Position numbers and translations under genes: made by a program. The notes under the pieces are model-generated. The model did no database searches and was not told the DNA's origin. It saw only the letters and a program-made list of their open reading frames with translations. From NCBI GenBank assembly GCA_964059195.1, contig CAXKWD010000011.1, positions 28,147,791 through 28,211,790 on the forward strand: a stretch of 64,000 nt of DNA. The letters are read 5' to 3'. Positions 13,901 to 25,900 of this stretch are shown here, one piece after another (the stretch's first letter is position 1; each line of letters begins with the position of its first letter). The DNA comes from Ectobius pallidus (taxonomy: Eukaryota; Arthropoda; Insecta; Blattodea; Ectobiidae).

Positions 13901-16900
13901 TCTTCGCGTGGTGCAGCTGTTAATAATCATGCCTCTTCTTGATGAACAAATGGGAGGGGCTACCCATCCAATCTAGCACTGGTCAGCTGGATGGGCTAAT
14001 TGACCGAATCTGGCTCTTCCATTTTCCAATACCAGTTTCCCTCTATCATCTTTACTATCCAGTCTTTCTTGACTGAACCCTTGCTCTTTCAGACCCTGAT
14101 GGTATTAGAGCACTCGAGGCCGAAGGGATCTCTTCTCATTCTTTCAAATCTTTAATCTTAGCTCTTCCTTACGTGAGTAATGTTGTTCACATCCGCGGAA
14201 CTCCTTAATCTGCATGTGCTCACAGGGTGGTGTCAAATGAACGTAAAAAAAAATGTCCAATTGATGAAGCTTCTTCAAGAAACTATTTCCGGGGGTAAAA
14301 TAACCCCAACTCGGATCTCCGGCGGGGGTTGTGAGGAAGTAACCCTGATTCTAAACCTTCCATGATCAACAGCCTTCAGTGGAATGCTGGAGGAATGTCC
14401 CAAGCTAAGAAACTAGAGCTGTTTAATATATCACAGGAAGAAGAGTCTTTAGTGTAGTGGAAGCTAACATTTCCACAGAAAATCTTAAATACTTTAAAAA
14501 ACACCAATATATTACATATATCCTCCCTAAAGGAAGACAAATTGCCAGTGGAATACTCATAAGAGTTAAAAAGGATATAAGACACAAGTTCAACATTGTC
14601 AAGCTGTCAGGAATGGTAAAAATTGATATATGGAAATATAATCAACATTTCAAAATTTTTGGACTGTACAACCCCCCAAATACCAAACCCAATTTAGATG
14701 TAATCGAAACAGATACAAAAGTCATAGTAATAGGAGATTTCAATGCTCATTTTGAGGCAGTAGGCTATAAGGACATATGAAGCAGGCAAAGAAGTGAAAG
14801 ACCTGCTAAATACCAGTAACCTTGAACTTATTTACAATAAAGATGACCCATACACATATTTACACTACAATGTGTCAGGAACCAATCCAAACTTGACTTT
14901 GGCTTCAGCAGACATTGCCCAACATATCACGAGAAAAATTCATGATGACCCAGGAAGCGGACATAGAAGTATAATTACTTACTTGACTGTTAACACAAAA
15001 CCCGAGAGGACTTTCAGAAAAGCTAATTATTCCTGGAACCTCAAGAAGCTAAGTGGCAGCTTTTCCAGTTAGGAAGTAGATAAGGAACTCCAAAAAAGAA
15101 TCCTTTAATTACTCCGAGCTAGCACCTGATAAAAATTGCAGAAAGTTCACTAATATACTTCTGAGAGCAGCACAAAATAACATTCCAAGAGTTGAGTGAA
15201 GAACTACAAACCTTTCTTGACAAAAGATTTAGAAGACCTTAAATCTCAACGAGAAGCCAGAAAACTTGCTGAAAGAACAAAAGATCCAGTTGACATAAGA
15301 ACCTGGAGTCAAAAAGCGGCCTATTTTAGAAAGTAATTAGCCCAAGCCAAGAAGCAAACCTATCAGAAATTCCTAGAGAACTTTGATTACAGAAAAGACA
15401 TCAACAAAATCCATAAGTTTATCTCCAACCTTGAAAATAAGGCAGCACCAAAAGGAAATCACAATTTCCAAACAGATGGAGTAACCTCACAGGATATGGA
15501 TGTAGCCAACAAGTTCAACAAATACTTCACTAATAGTAAACCATGCAACAAAGAAGAAAAGAATAAAGAAAAACAGATTAAATGATATATAAAATCGCAA
15601 AAAGAAAACACAAATCCTACAGATATCTTCAATCTGGATTTCAGTGTAACGGAATTGGAACAAGCGATTCAATCACTAAAACCAAGAAAACAACCAGGAG
15701 CAGACAGGATATTAGGGGAATTCCTCAAAAACATTGGACTATATGCAAAAAAGGTATGCTTAAATATTTTTAATCAAATATGGAGAACTACTGTTCCCAG
15801 GGATTGGCGAATAGCTTACATAGTACCCATATTAAAACGGAATATACCCTCAGATAGACTAGACAGCTACCACCCCATAAGCCTAACAAGCGTACTTGCC
15901 AAAACCATGGAGCACATGGTCAGTAATCGGTTAAACTGGTACTTAGAATCACAAAATATCCTAGCTACAGAACAGGCAGGTTTTCGGAAACACAGATCAA
16001 CCGCACAACAGGTCACTAAACTGACCCAAGAAGTTAAAGACTCTTTAAATAATAGAAAAACAACTATTGCTGTCTTTGTGGACTTCAAAGACGCATGTGG
16101 ATCTGTATGGAAAACTAAATTAATGGAGAAACTTCTCAATGTTGGTATAAAGGGTAGGATGTTTAAATGGATACACAATTTCATTAACCAAAGGTTCTCT
16201 GCAACCAAGTATAGAGATGAGATTTCAAAATTCAAACAACAGCGAACGGGACTCCCACAAGGCTCAGTCATCAGCCCAACTCTGTTTAATGCCATGATCG
16301 ATGATGTAGTTTCGCAGTTAACGAACAGTAATGTTAAGTGCGCCTTGTATGCCGATGATCTTTTACTCTGGGCATCAATAGACACACGAAAGCAAAACCG
16401 TCTCCAAAGAATAATCTTGGAATCAATCCTCACACTAGAAGAATGGTGCAAAAGTAGTAACATGAAAATCAATACAAAGAAAACCTTCTACCAGATTTTC
16501 ACACTAGCTCATTCACTGCCTGATCTCCACCTCAAACTAGATGACACCCAAATTCATAGTCAACAGAACCAGGCATATTTAAGCACATATCTTGACCCAA
16601 AACTGACTTTGGAAACACATGGCAAACAAGTATTGGATAAACAGAGATGCCAACTGCTACGGAATTTCCGTAGTTTCTACGATTTTCTTGACTTTACTAC
16701 GGCAATACGGAAATTGTACTGAATATTACGGATTTTACGAATCGCAATATCTATTTTAAAATTTTCCGTTTCTCCTGCGAACATAAAAAAGTTAATGTAT
16801 CAGCAGAGATTCCAACTGTCATCATGAGAAATAGTTTGTAAAAGAAAACACCCGTTGTGTTGGCGACATTGTACACACTACACTCTTTGACATGAGTGTG

Positions 16901-19900
16901 TGTTAACCAAAGATGTTATATCTTACAGTTATAACATAATTGTAGTTATAACATCTTTGGTGTTAACATATTTCCTCTTTTTTATTATCACTGTAATGCC
17001 GCTGACGACTGCCGACGCCGTTGCTTGCTAGAAGTTTTATTGAGTGCAGTGCAAGTAGAATATTGAGGAAATATGTCGTGTAAACATAAAACCAGTGAGA
17101 GTATGATGGACAAAAACGAACTGTGGCAAATCAGCAGTATCGAAAGCAGTATACGAAAGAGTTTTCTTGCCTCGGACCTTCAAAAATTTCACCGAATCGT
17201 GTATTTTATGAAACCTGTAATTGTGATTTTTCGGTTAAACATGGAGGACGCAATGACTGTAGATGCCATGTGATCTCAAAAAAGCATCTTCATACTCTTC
17301 ATACGTGGGAAGTTTATAGGCCTGTGTTTAGTGCATATTGATGTTTGAAATTGCATATATTAATTTGCCCGAGACGTTCGAGTCCCCCACCATCCGATTA
17401 GACTCACACTACTGATAACCACCTTTCAAGGTTGGCATCTCTGGATAAAGCAAGTAGAAGACGTGGCATCCTTAAAAGACTGGCCAGTACTAAATGGGGT
17501 AGCCAACGATCTGTGTTGAACTTGACCTAGAAATACAAGTAAGAATCAGCCTGAAAAATTTTTTGCCATAGCCGGGATTTGAACCACGGATCTTCAGCTT
17601 AACGCGCTGATGCTCTTGCCAACTGAGCATATTTAAATAATAATAATAACTAGGCTTTAAAGTATCTACATAGTGTAGGTCGCCATTGGGTGTTGTGTTC
17701 TCGAAGGAAGAGAAACCCCCGTTGGTTTGCCTTGACTTCTGAATCAGTTGAAGAATTTAGTGTCATATCGGGAGTTTGTCATGGTAGCTCAGTTGGCAAG
17801 AGCATCAGCGCGTTAAGCTGAAGATCCGTGGTTCAAATCCCGGCTATGGCAAAAAATTTTTCAGGCTGATTCTTACTTGTATTAATTCCCTAGACATGGG
17901 TTTAATGTCTATTTCCATCATTTCCACTTAATTAATAGTATTTGACCTAGAAATCTTACATAAAACCAACTCTTCTTTATGGAGGAGAGAACCTATTATG
18001 GCAAATAAATCAACTCTGCAGAAATTAGAAGTAGCTCAAAACCAAGCCCTTAGACTCATAACCGGTGCAGTTAAGACCACCCCCATAGCTGCTATGCAAA
18101 TCCTAACAAAAAATTATCCTATGGAACATGAAATTAAAAGAATGGCCTTGCTCCAGTTTGAAAAACTAGTCAGAATGTCAAAAGAAAAATACTGGCAAAA
18201 TTATCAAGCCCCACCAAGGAATCTAAAAAACCAAATTGGCTTTTATCAACAAATTCAGGAAATATGACCTACAGTGTTTTGCAGATGACAAGCCGTTTCT
18301 TCCTTCTCCTACTTAGATACGAGGTCCAATCAGAGACGGCGAGACGGAGGGAAGACCCTTACTGATAGCGGCACCTCATTAGCTCGTACACATGATTGGC
18401 GGTGAAGGAATTGGCTTCTCATTTGAAAAATACTGTAGTCAATTAGTAAGTGCTAAGAGGGAGAAGCTGCTACAACCCGTGTCACCTTTAGGATATTCTG
18501 CGATAGACGCTAACTTAACACTCGTGGAAGATACAAAGAAAACAGAATGCTCCACTACAGTGTTACAAGCTCGGGCCCTAGAGACAATACACACTAGATA
18601 TCCAGTACCTGAATGGTTGCATATTTACACAGACGGATCGCTGTACAACAAGGTGCAGGAGCTGGCATCTATTCTAGCATTTTTAGTTTTTAGCTATCAG
18701 CAGGTAAAAACTCTTCTCACTTCAATGGTGAAATTTTTTCAATTAACGTGGCTGTCACACAGTTAATATACAGAATTAACATGTTTCAAAAAAACAGTTA
18801 TCTTGAGTGACTCTATCTCGGCCATCCAAGCTATCACACAAAAACCACCCACTAATCACTTAGTAAGAGGAATCCAAAAAGGAATATGCATGCTAACCAC
18901 TCTAAACAGAGTAATCAAACTGCAGTGGGTACCAGCGCACTGCAGCCTTCAAGGTAACGAGCAGGCAGATGCTCTGGCAAAGAAAGGTACACAAATCTTA
19001 CAGAGCAAGTCTAACAACCTTCATACCATTCTGCAAAATTAATTATTAACAATACCCTGAAACAACAGATGGAAGAAAGTTTTAGAAAAGAATTTGGCAA
19101 TAAACCATGGTATTCCTCCTTCATAAATGGGATCCCTGTAACACCTAGGCAAGTAGCGGTGGCAACGGGGCATGACTGCCTAGCAGCACATCTCTATAAA
19201 ATTAACCTTTACCCATCCCCAAAATGTGTGCTGCGCAATGAAGAGGACTCCATCATGGACAAGCACTAACGTCTACGCAGCTGGTTTCTACCTCCAATTT
19301 GTATTGGGAAGCGAGATGACTATTGGAGATCATCCAAGTGTTTGGGCATTAGATACTACTACTACTACTACACTCAAGAAAAATACACAAAATTTTAAAG
19401 ATTGATGAGATCAGGATTTGCACACGAACTTCACTTAATAAGTATATTTACCTCAGAATGCATTTCGATGGGCACTTTCCACCATCATCAGCGGATTAGC
19501 GAAATGCATTCTGAGGTAAATATACTTATTAAGTGAAGTTCGTGTGCAAATCCTGATCTCATCAATCTTTAAGTTTGAAATCATTTCACTGTGTATCTTC
19601 CCAACTCAAATTATAACACAACATTTTCTTGTGAATTTTCATTTTTGGTGTGAAATGTTATTTTTCAAGGGAAACATTGAGTTTTGGGATTTTTTTCTTA
19701 TAAAAGTACTTAAGTGAATGAAAGTTGAAAAATGTATGAGCACAGTAAGAGAAAACAATATTCAGTACACATCTTAAATGTTGAATTAGCAAGCATGCCA
19801 GTGGTATAATATAGGTGTAACAACTAGAAGAAAAATACTTGTTTCAATTTAAAATTAAAATAATCTTATGTGTTGAGATGTTCACGGATATTGATTTTTG

Positions 19901-22900
19901 TTATTGTTGGTATATATTAATTTAGCACTAAACCCCATTCCATCATTTAACGGGATCATAGTTTCCATGGATTTTATTCTCAAGTTTCTTGATTTTATGA
20001 AATTTAATCGTTGTGTATTCCTTTGATCTTTTTAATTTTGTTTCCTACCGTTGGAATGTGTTTTCTTTAATTTGTTTAGACACCATGATTTGTTTGGCAG
20101 CACATTTGCCGCGTATTTTTACGCCTACACTATCGTCGTTATGCATATATTTGCTAAAAAGTGTTATTGAGTTTGATTCTTTGTAATATTGTAATATTTT
20201 GTCATTGTTGCAGTGTGTCATTTGTCAGGTTTCTATGTTATTGTAGGTAAAGATTCCGTTAATGCATTTAATATCGTTATAAACCACTTAAAAGAGAAAA
20301 TTTCAAACTTTCAAATCATATCAGTGTTGTTTATGTATATTTATCACTTTTTAAAAATTTTACTTGTTATGTACGTACTTATAATTATTTTCTCACTCAA
20401 CTTCACTTTTAAGTGTTTACTTACACATAACGCGATTCACAAGCGACTTTCTTGCATCCTCAGATGAGGTCCACTGCCGGGTCCATTGTTGGGCTGATAG
20501 ATGTCTCTTGTAGGATGGATAATTCTGGAGATAAGGTCGCTTTCCTTTGCCAAGACAAAATTTACTAAATTATTCTTAGATGATTTTTCCCATATAGTCA
20601 GATCAGCCAGTGTCTACAACTTCTAATAATTTTATGTCATCCTCAAACTCATGTTGATTGGTCCAATAGTGATGGGCAACTTCAGAATTTTCCAGTTGTT
20701 TGTACTTCACTGTGAGTCCCGCAAACATGTATGATTAGAATAAATAAAAATGAAGTAATATAAACAGTGGAACATACTAAATCAATAAAAATGAATAAAA
20801 TATTGCATACACTGATGCTCCACTAAGTCACAATTCTTAAAATAAGCAGGACTAGTTTCGGGAGTTTTCTCCCATCCTCGGCTGCTGGTCAACTGGTGTA
20901 TGGAACCCGTGGCTGGTAGTATTTATAGTTGGCCCCATGCTGCTGTCTACCTTCCGGCTGGTGAGTTTGATGACGTCACTCACTGATGGTATATCGAAAT
21001 TCATAATAGAGTATTATGAATGATGGTATAATGAACGTCACTCACTGATGGTATATCGAAATTCATAATAGAGTATTATGAATTTTGATATACCATCAGT
21101 GAGTGACGTCATCAAACTCACCAGCCGGAAGGTAGACAGCAGCACGGGGCCAACTATGAATACTACCAGCCATGGGTTTCATACACCAGTTGACCAGCAG
21201 CCGAGGATGGGAGAAAACTCCCGAAACTAGTCCTGCTTATTTTAAGAATTGTGACATATTGGAGCATCAGTGTATGTAATATTTTATTCATTTTTATTGA
21301 TGTATGATTAGGTTCTTACAACTTATATTATTATGGAAGACCTCTTGGATTATCGTCACTGCCCCCCAGGGGTCTAAAGACCACAATTTTCTGGCTGGTT
21401 TAGAGTGTAAAAGTCATTGGTCATGTTCCCAAATATTCAGATAGCATTGTGGTAATAGTTCAGCCTCATGCATTGTTGTGAAAAGTTCTGCAGTTGCCTG
21501 AATATTCTGTGCTTACTTCAGGCATAAGCTGCTTGAATACACCAATATACTGAGAGATTAAAAGAGGAGATATGAGGACACAATAATCATCTGAAAATAC
21601 ATGCATGCTTTTTAATTTATAAATTCTACAACATGTGATACAGTGTATAAATGAGCATTTAGTTTTCATTAATTAAACCATGATCTTCCGTTTTAGTGGA
21701 GATCAGTAAAAGTCGCCAAGCCAACAAAATGACCAAAAAGTGGTTGAGATTGTAATACCAATTGACAAGAGGATAGTAACAGAATAGTGCATGGTTCAGA
21801 ATAGTGCATGGTTTCAGTACTGGTAGTTATGAATAAACAAAGACTAGTAGTGAACATCCTTGATACCGTGTTACTCATTCAGTGATTTTCTGGCTTTTTT
21901 TTGTATGTGGCAGTGTCATAGTAGCAGGTAAAAATGTTTGATTAATACAGGGAAGGCGAACACACTGGCGGCACTGGTGATGCTCCTGACCAAGAGAACG
22001 CTGCACCTGCTGAGGAAGAAGTGAGGGAACTGACATTGGATGAATATAAAGCTTTAAAGGGAAACCGACAGAAACCCCAGTACAACTTGCGCAAGGCTGG
22101 CGAAGGAGAGGATTTGACCCAATGGAAGAAGATGTATGCCCTGAAGAAGAAGGAAGGAGAAGAGGAGGATGAAGAAGAAGAAGTAAGAATTCAAAAGTTT
22201 TTAATTTGTTATTTTCCTATATCGTTCATAAACGAAAACAGGTTTGAAAATTGTACCCAATGAAGATAAAGTAATATGTAAGGTTTAACAGTACTCAGCA
22301 GATTTAAATAGTATAATATTATTTACAAAATACTTATTTAGCTGTAGTAGCTGGTAAGCACTTAGATATAATTATGATGTATGGGTTCTGTTACAGGAGT
22401 ATGATGCCTCAGAATACCCTCAACGTGTGGGAAGGCAGAAGCACTTGCTAGATATTGATATTCACTTTGCTGATTCTCGGCGTGGAACTCGTGGACGAGG
22501 ACGTGGTGGGCCTCGTGGTGGTGGTGGTCGTGGAGGACCACGTGGTGCTGGGGGTCCACCTCGTAATGGGGCTCCTGGAACACGTATGGGAGCTGGAGAT
22601 AGTAGGGGCCCTGGCGTAAGTATTACTTGTTTCAGAATTGTATGGAATTATCACAGTAATGTGTATCTGTATTCTGGGAACAACAGGTCATTGTGTGCAA
22701 ATGGTTTTGATTAACCCTAAACTGGTTCCTGTAAAATGATTACTTGAGAAGATGTGATAGGTTGTAATGGATTTCCCTTGCTGTATAATGCAGTCAACCA
22801 AGACTCCTACTTGTCCCTTATAGAGGTAGGTGTTCAGCCTCAGACTTATTTCTTCTGTATCACCTCATCTTGCACAGCTTCACCACGAAGGAAATTACAG

Positions 22901-25900
22901 TAAAACCACCTTTTTACACCTTACAAGGGACTGATACAAAAAAAGTGTAAATTGTAGGAAGTGCAGTTATGTGTTGCAAAATTTAACACATGAAAATAAA
23001 CATAGGTACCTATGTGCACTTACATTATCTATTTTGAATATGGTGCAAAATATATTGCACAAACTTTTTTACTTATACATGTTGTTTTGTAATATTGAAG
23101 TTTCAAGGTTGACGAAAAAACAAGTATGTACTGTTAAAAAAATTAATGTGCAACCTTCAGGTTAATTAGATTTTTGTGCTATAATAAAAAGCAGTAAATC
23201 GCACCCACACAAAAGAGAGAAACTTCACCTAGACTATCAAAAAATATAGCAACTGATAATGCTTCTAAGAGAGTTGGCAGCATAGTGGAAAATATAGCGG
23301 TTCTTCATTGAAATTCATTGCTGTCAATGGGGAAAATATGTAAATGGCAGGAAATACATCTGTTTAAAAGTTGTTAATGGCAGGAATGCTATGTATTGTC
23401 GGTATAGGATTAAAAAAACAGGAGTAGCAGAAAATTATGTAAATGGCAGGAACGTAAAGAAGGGGGTTTTTACTGTATTCCTTGGCCTTGCAGCTGATAT
23501 AATTTACTGGCAAGAGTATAAATCATTAAGATTTCATCCAAATAAAATTGATTACACAAGAATTAGTTTAAGATCTTCGGATTATGACTTTTTTCTCATT
23601 AGAATCTGAATTACACTGATAATGCAAAGTCACAGATATCAATAAATATGCTGTAGTATCTGCAATATCGAGCTGTGAAACAGCACTAGAGCAGAGGAAA
23701 AGAGCAAACAAGATAACACACAGTGAAGGTTTAAGTTCCTTGGAGATGGCAACAATTTACAAAGTTACAAGAAATACTCCCATGAGGACCCAGACAATGT
23801 CCAGGTCAGGAAGCAGTTACTAATATAGGTATATATATACACATACACACGAGCTCATTGGAAATTCATGTGGCTTTTCTGATGCATAAACATGAGACTT
23901 CTCGTGCATAGCATTTGTTTGCTTTCTGCTAGTGACTAACAGCGTCGAGTATCTTCGACGTCTCACTAAATAAAGCACTGATCTTGTTCATGGAAGTTGG
24001 CAACAAGGTCAAGAGACCTTGTCCCTACCATGTAGAGCTTAACTGATTCATTGCTATGACAACCATGATGTCACCTGCTTCAGTTTGTCTGTGGAAAAGG
24101 CTGGCTTGAGGTAGAGGACATCGCTTTATTTTGGGTGGGGGGAATTGTATGAAAATTTTAAATCAGTACATTATTTAAGAATCCCTCTTAATGATGTAGT
24201 GTGTGTTTATAAATTGTATAAGCATGTGTAAATATATTTTTTCTTTCCTACTAGCTCTTCACTTATCTTCCCAGCCACGAGCTGCCACTGGTAGTCATTT
24301 TCCTGGTCTCTTTGAATCATTCTCTTTATCTTACCAAATGTCTTTCTGTATACAGTGAAATCCCCGTACAACGATTACCGATATAACGATAATACTCTTT
24401 ATAACGTTAAAATATTTTGGTCCCTGCATTCTTTCCATTAAAATAATGTAAAATTCCCCTTGATTTTACGATACTCTTAATAACGATAAACTTTTCCATT
24501 ACGATTACATTTAGAATCCCTGTAAAATACCTTTTCCTCGGTACAAGGATAAAAATAGATCGTGAAAGTGCAAATCATGAACTCCCCGGAGCTAACGGAG
24601 GAAAACATTGAGGAAATCCAAAACAAGCAGGCGGAAGATGAAGAAGAGGAGGTAGAACAAAGTGTGCATATACCAACCTTAACCGCACTCGAAGCCATTG
24701 CCTCTATGTATGTGTTCTGTGCTTGCGAGCCTTTGCAGAATTTTCTGTCGAGTGTTCTATGTGCCAGAATGCCATTTAGTGAACATCGAATCAAATAAGG
24801 GCATTGTGTGTATTCCTGTTCATAAAAAAAGCTAAACAGACAGTCATTTCTGACTTTTACAAACAGGGGCAAAAATGAGTCATCCTGTTCATGGTGCTGT
24901 GCTATAATACAATGTCAAATGTGTTTGCTCATAGTGTAATAATTTAAGGGTGGAGTGAATACAGTACTGTATAGCAGTTCTTGTGATAAAATTCTTTATT
25001 TCTCTAAATACTTAAAGAATTTCAGTTATTGAAGTTGTTTCCTATATGCTACCAAAATTTAAACATTTTTTTGTAAATTCTCGATATAACAATATATCTC
25101 TCTACAGCAATATATTTTTCTGGTCCCTGCGTGATCGTTGTATCGAGATTTCACTGTATAACTTTTATTTCTTAACTCAAGTTTGTCAGAAAAAACTTTG
25201 CTGTCCTAATTAAGAACATGTTTGACACTTATCATCCCAGCCACGAGCTGCCACTGGTAGTCATTTTCCTTGGTCCCTATGAGTCATTCTCTTTTATCTT
25301 ACCAAATGTCTTTCTGTATATAACTCAAAGTTTGTCAGAAAAAACTTTGCTGTTCTAATTAAGGACATGCTTGACTGCCTTTAGTACGTCCTACTGACTT
25401 ATTTTCCTATGTGGAACTGATTCCTCTTCATTGTCATCCCTTTTCCCCCATTTCAGTTTTAGCTAGGACTTCACCACCTTGGACATGTTCCAGTTTTCTC
25501 GGTTGCATAGAACTTGAAAGCTTGTTCTCAAGTGTGTTTCCAATCGTTCTGGGGCAATGCATTCTAATGAGATCATGTCCATTATTTAAAACGTAATAAT
25601 AAAGTGAATTACAATTTGACAAAATGCTTCAAAAGAAATCTATTTAATAAGACTATTAACCCATATTGATTTTGATATTGACCAATAACGTTTAGCAATT
25701 CCTCAGATATAGACCAATCATGGCCATTTATCTTAAAAAAAATTCTTGTAGGAATTGCGAGGATGGTATTTTATCGTGATATAACAGTCTGCTCGTTACT
25801 GGTGACGCGAGTATCAGTGTGCAGTGATTAATAGTAAGATGTTTCCATTAAGCGGCACGAAAATAGATTATTTTATACAACAAAACTTGTTTGGAAATTG

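Larger units (their letters stand above)
13797..19369 (+). mobile_element. Non-LTR retrotransposon with endonuclease, RT and RNase H (LINE B), broken by two insertions
   Basis: Flanked by a 12-bp target duplication, acactcaagaaa, at 13785-13796 and 19370-19381, and ending in a (TAC)n tail, so this is an apparently full-length insertion. Order: 5' UTR (13797-14361), endonuclease (14362-15070), reverse transcriptase (15655-16641 resuming at 17444), RNase H (18610-19042) and 3' part. EN-RT-RNase H order fits the I/jockey-like group. Several frameshifts and stops make it inactive. A hAT element (16642-17443) and a tRNA-like inverted dimer (17535-17941) interrupt the reading frame. Removing them in thought restores contiguous homology (VLDKASRRRGILKRLASTKW across the first). 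Confidence 0.85.

Noticed and set aside
15867..16472. 201-codon minus-strand frame in LINE B
   Set aside because: It is the antisense of the reverse transcriptase.
17779..17851. Functional tRNA gene (GTT anticodon, Asn)
   Set aside because: It folds as a cloverleaf, but position 33 is C, the T stem has mismatches, and it is one arm of an inverted dimer inside a LINE; a SINE or tRNA pseudogene fits better.
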